Positions 23,650 to 34,933 of a stretch of 64,000 nucleotides of DNA are shown here, one piece after another (the stretch's first letter is position 1; every line of letters begins with the position of its first letter). The notes under the pieces were generated by a model, which ran no database searches, was not told the origin of the DNA, and was given only the letters and a program-made list of their open reading frames with translations. The position numbers and the translations under genes were made by a program. The stretch comes from Sipunculus nudus (Eukaryota > Annelida > Sipuncula > Golfingiida > Sipunculidae): assembly GCA_026874595.1 (NCBI GenBank), contig CM049318.1:41582456-41646455 (forward strand). The letters are read 5' to 3'.

Positions 23650-25940
23650 AACAAACATGTTTTAATGTAAATCTTACACATATCTCAGTATCTCCTCACT
23701 GGAATCAGACGTCACGTAAATTACATGTCAAGTTAGCGAGATCAAAGTATAGTGCACTAAATTAGTCGCTGGAACAACCCATCACGTATATGATTTTTTG
23801 TTCACAAGTGGACCTTTTTCATTTAAAGATTTACACAAACATTAGAGCATATGTATTTTTTATAAACAATCCTACATTATATGAACAGTTTAACATTAAT
23901 TTTCACCCACATTGTTTCTGTAATAGTCCCTACCCAGCCCTCGGCAGGTAAGTGAGAATAAATAAAAGACAGACTTAGTTGTTCTAAGCTCAACTATTGT
24001 CGGCAAAATAAAATAAAGAAAGACAACTTCTGATATTCTAAGTGCTTGTCGGCATAATTGATCAGGTGGTGTCCGTGGAAAAGCTGAATCTACTCGACAA
24101 TTTAAGTAGTTTAGAAGAAACGTTGGTAGTGGTTCATTAGTATTACGCCAATATTTCAATCCATTTCAATTTTTTTAATTTTTTAATTCATAAACTTAAT
24201 CTTACACGCATCACCATTATGTGTTATCATACCCATGTGGTTTGTGTTCCTATATGGGAGGAAAATGACTGCCGTTTTCCGCTTCCCTGCTTATCTTTAG
24301 GGAAGTAAAGCAAACTGTCAGCTGGTATACTCTTTGTTACTTTATGTTATTTAAAATGTCTCTCATAAACGGATGGAAATATGGGAGACTTTCCATTTAT
24401 GCTCATTTCCATCTAATAGGAGAAGTTAATATAATGCTACATTTCTGACTCTCGAGCAGGACTGTGGCCACTTCATTGAGAGAACCTGGGGATCTTTACT
24501 CTATCTGCTTGTTCAGGTGGCCCATTATTTTCGGCCTTAACTACAGGAGAGTACAGTCAGCATCATGACCTATAATCAGCAGAAATGCCAGCGCTAACGA
24601 TTAACACCAATAAGGATGGGACTGTTTGATTACAAACTAACTGAAATGAGCTGATATGAAGTGAGGTTAAGCCCGGTGTAACCTTTTATATAAATGAACA
24701 ACACCATACATTTTATCAGGTTTGATAATCCTGCACCAAATATCTGATAATTGTTCTAATATCGGCAGGAATTCTTCAATATTCTGCATTAAAAATATGA
24801 AAAAGGGCACAATACGAATACACCAAATTTATCAGTTAAATCCTATAACTGAGTACACTGGCATGCTGGTGTCATTTATCACAGGCCAGTCAATATCACA
24901 GGCCGACTAATATAACACTTACTCTAAAAGTCCTAGTGTTAATAAGCCAAGTGTCATTTACGTCATTTATCCGATCAGTTATAGCTGATCTGTAATTTTA
25001 ATGATGTTATTGGGGTAAGATTTTTTGACAGAATAACTCTCCGCTGACAAAATTCACAGAAAAATATGTTTTCTTGTTTTCTGATTCCTGACCACGTGAC
25101 TTAACCTCTTCACGTTACTAAACATGTAACAAGATCGCAAAGTCATGTCGGGATATTTCAGGTACATAATGAAACATTTGCATAATTAATCATTTTACTT
25201 TTCCTTCACCCAGTCTCACGAATATGGCAACAAGGATATTCTTAATACATACACATTATAAGAAATCGGCTTAAGACACTAGATATAGCGCCGGTAGAGA
25301 ACATACTGGACGGATCAAATTGGGATATTGTTCATGATCATAACTTCAGAAACCCAACATAACCTAAAGCAGTACTTTGTACAATTTACCAAGCAAGGCT
25401 AGCGTCAGACGTTATCAAGCTGGTTCGTGCTGCATCTGGTTTTGGTGTGTCTGTTCAAGTCACAGAAGGACATTTTCACCAGTGCGACCTCTAAATCGAC
25501 CGGCCGTGTGACCAGTTAATTTGACCCGTTACAGAAGCAGATCATCATTGTCTTGCCGTGAAGTAATCCTGTCAGTACAAAATTGCATTTCTTAGTTAGC
25601 GTCATTTTGATGGATGACATGTCTACACAGTTGTCATCAAATCCTGACTCCTTTATCGGCCTTTGTGTACCCTACGGTCTACTGTATCCGAGAATGCCGA
25701 AGCGTCATGTGAATGTCTCCAACCTTACTACATGGATCTTACTATATGTGAATCAAAATATTTGTTTTTTTTTCTTCTGTAGTTAATCAAAACGCATATG
25801 TTTCATGTTTACCATTCTGAAATATCAAAAGATAAGCATGCGACCCATATATATATATTAATATTATTTCTTCTTCTCAATTACTAATATGAAAAGTAAA
25901 CTTCCGTCATACATAATTTAATGAAGAGTTTTAAGTTTTT
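23650..25940. other. Mostly unique sequence
   Basis: No gene recognised. The segment 24470-24690 is complex and low-repeat, a possible conserved element. Confidence 0.35.
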
Positions 25941-25950
25941 TATACACGCG

Positions 25951-26412
25951 TACGCTCCTCATGCAGCGGTTTACACTGCAGTTTTGTGTAACCGCAGCTT
26001 GGTATGGCAAGGTTCACTGGTCAGGAACACCAGGATGCGCACAGAGCACAGAATTCTTATTAGACTATTGAAAGTGACATAGAATTGCACTGTGTACCCA
26101 GCCAAAATTTTAAACAAGCGACAACCGTTCTTGTTGGTCTGATAACACCCATTCTTGCATAGGGCCAAGAATCACACCTATGAGAGCTAGTGTCCCGGTG
26201 TTATCAAACCGACAAGAGCGGTAGTGGCATGTTTAACATTTTGGCTGGAAGCACAATGAAATACCATGCACGCTTTCAGTAGTATAATTTCAATTATGTG
26301 CTCTGTCCGCACCCTGGTGTTGCTACCCAGAGGACCTTGTCATACCAAGCAGAGGTTACCCGAAACGACTTGTTGGACGACCGCACTGTATAACCGCTGC
26401 ATGGAGAGCGTA
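25951..26412. mobile_element. MITE with ~200-bp inverted arms
   Basis: 25951-26150 and about 26195-26412 are inverted copies of roughly 80% identity by eye, separated by about 44 bp. Shared blocks include CATGCAGCGGTT, CTTGGTATG.CAAGG, CAGAGCACA.AATT and GCCAAAAT.TTAAACA. The ends read TACGCTC and GAGCGTA, compatible with a TA target duplication (Tc1/mariner type) but not proof of it. Frames at 25971-26168 and 26266-26469 are mirror by-products. Confidence 0.75.
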
Positions 26413-26419
26413 TGTAAGT

Positions 26420-27050
26420 CGTTGGTAACTATCCACTGCTGTATTGTGATCTATAGTTGGCGAGAGTGAAAACATCGCAACGGGACTGGCTGTGACAGTT
26501 TAAAATGACAGTTCGGTCTCGCCTTATATTATGGAACTTTTGATGTAAAAGTGTATTTGGCCAGGATTGGCTGGCCCAGGTTAACACTTTTATTAAAAAT
26601 AACTTACTGCCTTAAAAGGAATCGTACGATAAAAACTGACTGTTAGACGTTAAAAACGCAGAACAGACGAGAGTCCAGTAACCCACATTAAGTAGACGTA
26701 CGTAACATAGAGTGCTTATAATTAAAGAGTAAATGAAACAATCAGATCCATTATGGTGTTATTTCATATTAACGTTTGCTTCACATGGTGCGCATATCGT
26801 GTTCTAAGTATCCTAAGTATATTTTTTTATATCAAGAAAGAGAGAAACTGTGCTTTGAATTCAAAATCGTATCCATTCACACAGTTCACAATGCTAAATC
26901 CTTCTGGCTATGTATGTTCATTTTATTGGAGCCTGTGCGGCGACGTTTTGGTGCAGGTCTATTCGGGTCTCGATCTGAATACAGAAAAAGAATTTGTGAC
27001 AAAATAAAAGAAAGTCCCTGCTAACAGAGATTAGTCTGACAAAAATAGAC
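26420..27050. other. Unique sequence
   Basis: Frames of 82-84 codons near 26753-27024 overlap in two plus registers and have no recognised domain. Confidence 0.3.
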
Positions 27051-27059
27051 AATGATGTA

Positions 27060-27460
27060 CTCCAGCGTCCGTTCGACCTCTTAGTTAAACACAAGCAATA
27101 ACCTACGACGGCCCCAGGCTACTCTGCGCGGAATTTAAATACCACAAAGCCGGTTAATCTTTATCAGTAGTTAGATTATCAGTGACACAATAAGGAAACC
27201 ATCTAAAAGCTCGGAGGATTGGCGCCTTGGATTCAGAAACGATTAACGAGCTGAACGTTTGGGGAGGCATCTTAAGAAGGCGGCATTACAACGCCCGCCG
27301 CATTTTAAGCATGTCAACAGCCCGATTAATTACAACGACCCAAGGAAAGGGGTAAACACCCAATTATTAATTGTTAAATGTCCAGGGTATTGGTCTGCTG
27401 TTCGGGAGGTGGCATTCGAGATCGACCAAGCCATTACAAAATAAATCCCTGACTTATGGT
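27060..27460. other. Low-repeat, GC-richer segment, candidate regulatory element
   Basis: Balanced composition between AT-rich flanks, homeodomain-type ATTA/TAATT cores (CGATTAATTACAACG, CCCAATTATTAATTG) and no repeats. Function is inferred only from composition. Confidence 0.25.
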
Positions 27461-28170
27461 CGTGATTATAAATAATGATGTAACTTCTCGCAAAGTTAAT
27501 CAGAAAAGTTACATAGGCCAATGGGAAGAGGGTTACCGCTCGTATAGTCTCCTACTTTTTTATCCGGTTCGATTCTGGAAAGTGCATATCGGGAGTTTTA
27601 CACAGATTTTTCTCGCTTTGGAGAGATTAATCGGCCTACTCCAGCCCTATCAGTTACATAAATGCTTGCTTCACAAGAGGCTATAGACCACCGGTTATTT
27701 GAAGAGCACAGTCGGTCACGCCAGGGGAAGCAGGAGTCAGGGTTTGGCTGGCCTAGGGTGTAACCTGGGGTATATTAACAGGTCTCACAGACAATGTGCG
27801 ACAATAGATGTGACTGATATTAAATCAAACTGAACAGGTAGAAGTGAACAACACATACATAATCAGTCAAATATGTCTGTATTTCTAGCGTTTGACAAAA
27901 ATAATATAGCAATACCCTAAAATGAAAACATAAATTCTCTTAAAATGTTAATGATCTTAGATGTTGCAGATGATGTAGATTATGAGGACCCAAGTGATCA
28001 TTTAATTAGTTGTAAAATTATATCTTGTTTAATGATGAAATTATATGTCAGATGATGACATGTTAAACGATGAAAGTATAAATTCCTATAAACACATAAT
28101 CTTATGGAATGTATATGGACAAAGTACAACCATTCAACGTTGGAAATTTTTGGAAAACTATTACACAATA
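27461..28170. other. Unique sequence
   Basis: Nothing recognised. Confidence 0.35.
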
Positions 28171-28171
28171 T

Positions 28172-28362
28172 GCAGAAGCGGATCCGGGGGGGGGGGGGGT
28201 TCCAGGGGGTGCGGATCCCCCTTTTTCATCCACCTGTTAAGGGTTTCAGAGAAAATTATGCGGCCTGGAACCCCCTTTTCCCAGACGTTTTTTTATGGTT
28301 TTCATTAGTCCTGGGTTGGACCCCCCCCCCCCTTTCCTAAGTCCAGGATCCTCCTCTAATAT
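28172..28362 (+). repeat. GGATCC/poly-G dispersed repeat, copy A
   Basis: Poly-G (about 28187-28199), GGATCCCCCTTTTTCATCCA, TGGAACCCCCTTTTCC, TTTTTTATGG, ATTAGTCCTGGGTTGGACCC and a poly-C run appear in the same order as at 50810-51000. Likely a decayed mobile element common in bivalve intergenic DNA. Confidence 0.6.
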
Positions 28363-28365
28363 GAT

Positions 28366-29228
28366 TTAATTGTAATCACTGAAACCTGGGCTAAAACTTC
28401 TGAACACTATACAGAAAATTTTCCGGGGTTACAAGGGTTTTTCTTGTGAACAAAGCATAGTACAATGTGGCGGAGTTCTGGTCTACCCGAAGGATAAACA
28501 AGTAAATTATCACCACATATGTCGGCACTGTTATTATAATTCTAAATGGAAACAAGTTAGGAATTTATAATGATATAGCTTAAGTGGCAAGTTATGTTGC
28601 ACCTGATTGATCTGTTATATATGATATGTTTTAGTGGATATAACTAATACTTGTAATGAACCCAATTTATTATAGAAAGTGATTTAAATGCGAAAATTGG
28701 AATTTAAATGGATAACCTAGAAGATGATCATTTTGATTATTTGTTAATTAATATTATTCCAGGAAAATCTAAAGACGATATTATAAATAAATTTGGTTCA
28801 CCTCTGAAAGAATTATGTAGAACTTTTAATGTGCACATATTATGTTAGATTAAGACCATATATAGAAGAAAATCTGAAATAGTTGGAGGTAGAAATACAG
28901 GGACGTCAATATAGGGGGGATGGGGTATATATCCCCCTACCCCACTTTTTTGCAAGGGGGGATTGTCCATGTAATCACCCCCCCCCCTATCCAGAGAATA
29001 CTATTTATATTGCAAATGAAATATATTATTAAATAGAATTAAAGACTTTACTTCCATTTATGAGTTCACCTAAGTATGAAATATTATATCTAAACCAGGT
29101 TAGAATCAACTTATACCGGAAACGCAATACCTTATTTTCTCAGCCTTATGATTAATTGTTATATATATGAAATGTGATTTTATAAGTATATATAATATTA
29201 AAATGTGTCATACAGACGCTTAAAAGGT
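28366..29228. other. AT-rich sequence with a GC-rich inverted patch
   Basis: 28911-28990 has GGGGGGATGGGG and CCCCCTACCCC in short inverted arrangement and a poly-C run. The rest is AT-rich with nothing recognised. Confidence 0.35.
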
Positions 29229-29339
29229 ATATATATATATATATTGTTACAAATGTCTCTTTTATTGTGCACTGTTGACATTCTGATTCGTGTTTAGCTC
29301 AAGCCCTGGCGTTGCTATGCTACGGCGTTCCTTTTTCTA

Positions 29340-29430
29340 GCTGGCCGGGTGCGGCCCACGTGTAAACACAGGGTCATGCTAGTCTAGGGCTTTTTCGCCT
29401 GGCCGAGACGGGCCGGCCCACGTGTGAACC
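29340..29430 (+). promoter_or_regulatory. Duplicated E-box segment in the LTR-like element
   Basis: Two ~60-bp units each carry TGGCCG...GGCCCACGTGT.AAC; CACGTG sits at 29357-29362 and 29419-29424. Such tandem motifs are common in LTR enhancers; binding is inferred. Confidence 0.5.
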
Positions 29431-29537
29431 CTGATATGTTGTTCAAGATGTTCCCTGTAACGCGTGTGCACTGTGTATCATATGAGGTTCTTTGGATTGT
29501 TCGAGAAATGGAAAGTTCTCGGCTTGGTGTAAGAAGT

Positions 29538-29545
29538 TATAAATA
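29538..29545 (+). promoter_or_regulatory. TATA box
   Basis: TATAAATA followed by GGGGGCTG; transcription would start about 25-30 bp downstream. Confidence 0.55.
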
Positions 29546-29917
29546 GGGGGCTGTGTTTTAGAAAGCGTGTAAGTCAGTTGTGGACCTTTTCCGATAAGTG
29601 CGGCAGTTATAGATTTTCTTCTTAATTTGTGACGGATCTTATATAATCTTCAGTTTGCTTTCGGAATTATAACAAGAACTTCACTTTGGGATTACAACGG
29701 ATTGATTTTGTGAATGAACTGGACTGTTATTCTCTTAGAAGTTTTATGTGAACTGTTCATCTAGGTTGTACGTTATAAAGGACTTGTCGCTGTGACAGTG
29801 GTGGTATGCAGGTACTGTACACATTATTTATATACTTGTATTGATTTGCTGTTGTACTGTTGTAATACTGTGAAATTGTATTGATTTAGTGTATTGTAAT
29901 GTTAGGATTGTTTTAAG

Positions 29918-29923
29918 AATAAA
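29918..29923 (+). terminator. Polyadenylation signal of the LTR-like element
   Basis: AATAAA followed within 20 bp by a T/G-rich stretch. Confidence 0.5.
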
Positions 29924-30078
29924 TTATGCTTATTTGTTAACAAAAAAGCACTGACTTCTTTATTCATTCCCTTAAACATTTCACGCTGCTATTGTTACAG
30001 AATCTGATTTTTTTTTCTCCATTACAAAATTTATGTTCATTACGCATACGTGATCTGTTGATATTAGGTTCCGTAACA

Positions 30079-31030
30079 ATATAAATATATGTGTGTGTGC
30101 GCGTGTGTGTTTTGTCTGCAAGTCAACCCCTCCCCCCCCCCCCCCCCAAACAACCCTGGAAGAAAAACTGATGCCACTGTAGAAAAAGAAAGACATAATA
30201 AAATACCCTTGGAGCAAAGGTATTGTGAATTTTGTTTAAGACATGGAGAAGCATATATTGTCCATTATATGATGAGCTTAGAATATAGCATATTTCAAGA
30301 TTTGGTAAGATATGATTTGTTAAACTTTAGTCCAGTGTAAACTCAACAATAATCAACAATGTTGCAACATTTATATACTATGCTTTTAATATAACAAAAC
30401 CATATTTAGAAACATGCATAAGAAATACATTTCAAAATTTACTCTCTTCATTTCTCAAATTACACAGGAAATAAATCAACCTGAGACATTTCCAGTTTAG
30501 TAAGTAAATTTTATCTAATATGTTATGTATTTTTTACATTGTTACTTAATGTTTACATATAGAATAAAAGAGTTATGGACAATTCATTCACAAAACAAAC
30601 ATGAGTATTAGAAACTGTGATACATTATGTATTATTTTTAAAATTTTATAGTATTTTTTATTATGTAATAAATTCAGGTATAACCACTGTGACCAAGACT
30701 GTTTATATTTAAAAAATGTGAAATGCATATATTAATTAAAAACTGTATTATAATGTATTTTGTAAAATGTTCACAAGGCCTCACTTCGTGAATAAAATTG
30801 CATTCATTCATTTACAGGTCTAATAACATCTGGGTAAGAAAAGTTCAGATTTTGTGTGTAAAATGGAGGCGGTTAACGCCACCTAACAAACAAAAACCCC
30901 TGCTTACATGGTTCCGCATGACAGCAGACATATTTTTAAGTAAATAAAGAAAGAGTCTCGAGCCTATTCAAAATTTATTTAAACCGTTTTTTTAATTATT
31001 CTCTCCTTAATACCTTGAAACCCTGGTGCA
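30079..31030. other. AT-rich sequence
   Basis: Includes a GT-rich patch (30089-30114) and a poly-C run (about 30131-30147). No gene recognised. Confidence 0.35.
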
Positions 31031-31850
31031 AATATATCAGTTCTATCTTTAATTGTCCAGGCCGAGGTAAATTACATATAAACAAAGCAGCCAATGTGTA
31101 TGGAGAGCGCAACTGTTAGTCCAGACAGACCTGTAATTCATTACTTATGCCGTGTCTTTAATTGAAGCCCAGAAACACTAGGAGTTCATGGGCTAGGACG
31201 GTTAATTGCATAATATATAACAATGTACGCTCGTGACCCATCCTATATATATACATAATTTGCCGGTGTGGGTCATTTTAACAGGCAATGATTGTCACAT
31301 TTTTGGAATGCATATAAATCACACTAGAAGTGATGTATGGCGTAAAGCTGTCTTAAATTACGGAGCGCTCCAAAATATGATAAAATGTGATAAACATACA
31401 CACCCTCCGTGTGTTCTATTAAGGAAACAGAACTTGTAGATCTCATCAAATTCTTTATAAATTGCATAAAACCTTAAACTGATAAATAATAAATTGAAAA
31501 ATAATTTCCAGGTATTTATAAGTGTTGTAGTCAGTCAGTTTCCAATTATACCTGTATAATCTGGGCAGGATCGGTACGTAGTCCGTTTTAGCATTCCCAC
31601 TTGAAATAACAGCCCAAGATGACAATAGGAAACGTGGAAATCACTTGACAAAGAATATAAGAGATCAATTGCCATCCATCTATCACTGTCATTAAAATTC
31701 TCTTTAAACGTGTCTGTGCCGTGACGTTAATGAATTCATCATGGGGAAACTATTATAAAGAAGACTCCACTCAGCCGTAAAAATCTCACGCCAACAACTC
31801 CTGGTCCATCAATAAGTGAATTTCTATCGCAGCTTCTTAATCCCTCTCTT
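31031..31850. other. Low-repeat segments, candidate regulatory elements
   Basis: 31040-31220 and 31680-31850 are complex, repeat-free and rich in TAAT/ATTA cores, unlike the AT-rich DNA around them. No coding frame of note. Candidate status only. Confidence 0.25.
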
Positions 31851-32650
31851 TTGTAATCACCATTATCCAATAAAAATATAATTTTCATGCCTACTGAACC
31901 ATTTTATTGTATCATTTGTATCTTGAGTTTTCTTTTCATTTTAGTACTGTCTGTTCGAATGAAAAAAAAAAAAAAAGATTTGTACTTTATTAAATCTTCC
32001 ATGATGGTATGAGTTGAACTGCTAGAGATTATGTACAACTCGTTACTCACTTCGCTCTCCAGATAAAATAGACATATCCAAGTCATCCACATAACAGCGC
32101 TGCTAATACAATTAATGTAAGCAATTCCTTTATGAAAACTATTTGAATAGTTTATGGCTAAATATGCAGAGAATACTAATACGCGTCTTATTTATACAAT
32201 TTCGCCTGAGTAAATATACATGCTATATATTAGGCAAAGACTTTCAATTAAAATATTTGATAACAGCTCGGAAGTAGGACATTTTAGATACCAGCTCGTA
32301 GTTTCCACATTATATTTCGGAGTTGACGCGCTGAAAGATTAATGGAGACCTACCATGAAGGTAAATGATGAGCGGTCTGCTTTAACACAGAGAGTAAAAT
32401 ACAAAGAGTAAAGTAAGTGACAACATCCCTTTCCATCTGCCCTACTTTTAATGATGAACGAAAGCTGTGCTACATGTAGTATATAACTCCAACGACAGGG
32501 ACAGGCTTGGTCCACGTTCTTTATATATGTAGCTAAGAGCAATATGATTATAATTGTGTTAAACAATTTTTTTTTTGAGGCAACCGCCTCCATTTTTGTT
32601 GCTAGCTTAACTAGATATATGTTCATCATTTCCATTCTGGTTTCTGACTA
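31851..32650. other. AT-rich unique sequence
   Basis: Contains an A run near 31963-31977. No gene recognised. Confidence 0.35.
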
Positions 32651-32658
32651 CGTGACAG

Positions 32659-33186
32659 TAGACTGGAACCCCGCTCTATTTTGGCCCTCAGCAAATCATA
32701 GAGACGGGCGCACAACGCCATCTTCAGTAAACCCAATTGCAACTCCTGACTTTCCGGTAGATTGGTTCCAACTCCAATATGCACGCTCATGCCAGTTGTC
32801 ATGGACGCTCAGGCGTTCCTGGTTGCTTACCCGTGAAGTGTTCTTGTAAGATAAGTTTCTTTTGTCTCTTTTAGGTTAAAAATAATTAAGAGGGAGTTGT
32901 TGCACAAATACTGAATGATAGATGTATATGTAATACGATATACTGAATAATTTGATATTCCATAGTACGTGACATTGATTTATCATTAATATCTTTGATC
33001 TTATCATCAATGTCACATGAAATGTACAGCCAACTTTGGGCAATTTCCCTGAGCAAACGAAATGTTTATTCTTCTTATATATGTACAAGTTGGAGTTGGA
33101 ACCAGTCTACCGGGGTACTGAAAAATGGCGTTGTGCGCCCGTCTCTGTGATTGACTGAAAGCCAAACTAAACGGGGTACCAGTCTA
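32659..33186. mobile_element. TA-flanked MITE with nested inverted repeats, copy 1
   Basis: Ends are TA-GACTGGAACCCCG and CGGGGTACCAGTC-TA. Inside, GTAGATTGGTTCCAACTCCA (about 32757) is mirrored by TTGGAGTTGGAACCAGTC (about 33090), and GACGGGCGCACAACGCC (32703) by GGCGTTGTGCGCCCGTC (33128). A full second copy lies at 41879-42413. The interior (about 32800-33080) is AT-rich without a transposase. Size and TA duplication fit a Tc1/mariner-type non-autonomous element. Confidence 0.85.
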
Positions 33187-33239
33187 ACGTTAAAGGGCAT
33201 TAGCACACGCTTCCTCTCGTTTTATATCCTGGTGTTAAA

Positions 33240-33410
33240 CAGGCAAAGTAATTACTGCACCTGTAGGCAATGGGTGTGTAATCGTCCCCATTGCTGGATC
33301 ATTACACACCCATTGCTGGATCATGCCACTGAGGATCCCTTGAATGGCGCTCTCATGTGTGAGTAAAACACAGCCGTGGGGCACGAGCTTCCACGTAAAT
33401 CAGAGCAGGC
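33240..33410 (+). repeat. Dispersed repeat, copy B, with hairpin
   Basis: Related to 1085-1230. CAATGGGTGTGTAATC (about 33268) is mirrored by GATCATTACACACCCATTG (about 33297-33315), and CCATTGCTGGATCAT is directly repeated. Confidence 0.5.
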
Positions 33411-33419
33411 ACGCTTCGA

Positions 33420-34445
33420 TTGACTGAGATTTAAGTAAAGTTCTTATGAATCCGGCATTCCGTTTTACTCTTGTCACGTGTTATCTTATACCTGGGCCTT
33501 GAGATGGAGAAAGCAACATTTTGCGAGTGACATTTCTAGGGGTCACATTCTAGTTGCCGTTAAATGTCAGACATGTTGCAAACTTTCCTTATGAATGCTG
33601 GTTGGTCGTGTATCTGCATACAACCCAGTAGGAACGCCCGAATAAACTCACAGCGCATAAGTACGGTCACATCTCTCCCGTTTACCCTTAACAATGCGAG
33701 TCAACCATCTGTTTTGCGTATATACCTATCCAATTCAGCATACGCGCACAACGTTTGCGAATAACATATGACGCCATACATGACATAATATATTCGGGAA
33801 AAAAAGTAACTCGTTTGATCTTAAATAATGTTTATAAGAATAGGATGAGGGCATCTATGTAATATGAAGGTTACCAACTTAAATTAAATTGAATTTAAAC
33901 CCAGGATGAATTTTTACTTCTTCTATCCTTCATTTGGCAGTAGATTATTTTAAATATTTTATCATCTAACTATTTTGAAATTCATTTTGTCCTGAAAAAT
34001 TGTTTATGGTTTTAGTTTTATTATTTTATTTTGATGTCGAATGTAAAAAAGAATTATACCTAAGTAAAACATTAATTAAGCATTTTTCTAACATCACTTC
34101 TTATACCGAAGACAGATGACACACCATTCATCGTTTAAAATATTACTTCACATATAATTTTACCAAATCTATAATTATGCTGTTACCAATTATATACTAA
34201 ATGGCTTCAAACCCACACCAAAGATTTAAGTCTTTTCACTCGCCATGCAATGCTAGCAAATCGTTAAAAGATATCCAAATTAATTTTGAAATTTACCCTT
34301 AATACTACCAAGGAAATTATTTCAAAGACAATTTATTTCATATGTCTGTATCAATGAACTATGTTGATCATAACGTACACTTATATCTCATTTTGAATAT
34401 ATAACACTACACCGAAATCTTTAGCTAAATAATTTTTAAATCAGT
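33420..34445. other. AT-rich unique sequence
   Basis: No gene or repeat recognised. Confidence 0.35.
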
Positions 34446-34466
34446 CCACACACACACACACACACA
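34446..34466. repeat. (CA)n microsatellite
   Basis: About ten CA units. Confidence 0.95.
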
Positions 34467-34703
34467 TGGAGCTGCCATTTTGTGTAGATATTGATACGGG
34501 CATGAATTAAGGGTATATCGTTAGATATTTTAAAGCTGCTCATAATTACCCACTTTAAATAAAAAATATACTCTTAAAAATTTAAACATTTACAAATACG
34601 AAAAATATCTTGAGATTTGCTGACACGATTTCATAAAATATCTGGGAATGAGTGAACAGGTACAGAAAAATTTCGCTATTGATATAAGTAAAGGATGCAC
34701 AGT

Positions 34704-34726
34704 AATATATATATATATATATATAT
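34704..34726. repeat. (TA)n tract beside hammerhead-family copy 2
   Basis: TA run ending directly at AATTTGTATTG. Confidence 0.93.
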
Positions 34727-34874
34727 AATTTGTATTGTTCACATAACGTGATTTCAATACATCGCGGTGATAATGCTCTGCCGTATGGGAGCGTTTATAA
34801 ATAACTAAAGTACGGTTAGTTTGACTTCATCAGTTTGTCCACAAACTGATGAAGTCAAACTAACCGTACTTTAG

Positions 34875-34878
<4 letters not shown>
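34727..34878 (-). mobile_element. Palindromic element, copy 2, ribozyme lost
   Basis: Inverted relative of 22784-23058: tail at 34727-34800, then a perfect palindrome with 38-bp arms (34801-34838, 34841-34878) around CC. The arms stop exactly at CAGTTTGT/ACAAACTG, the stem I strands of the ribozyme in copy 1; everything between them is missing. Flanked by (TA)n on both sides. Confidence 0.85.

Positions 34879-34928
<50 letters not shown>
34877..34928. repeat. (TA)n tract
   Basis: TA run bordering hammerhead-family copy 2 on the right. Confidence 0.95.

Positions 34929-34929
<1 letters not shown>

Positions 34930-34933
<4 letters not shown>

Larger units (their letters stand above)
29245..30078 (+). 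mobile_element. Solo-LTR-like element
   Basis: Begins TGTTAC (29245) and ends GTAACA (30078), a TG...CA unit with 6-bp inverted ends flanked by ATAT on both sides. It has a TATA box TATAAATA (29538-29545), a duplicated CACGTG motif upstream and AATAAA at 29918-29923: U3, R and U5 in the expected order. There is no primer binding site or internal coding region, hence a solo LTR. A competing reading is that the 10-bp direct repeat TATTGTTACA (29242-29251, 29990-29999) marks a smaller insertion. Retroelement family not assigned. Confidence 0.55.
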
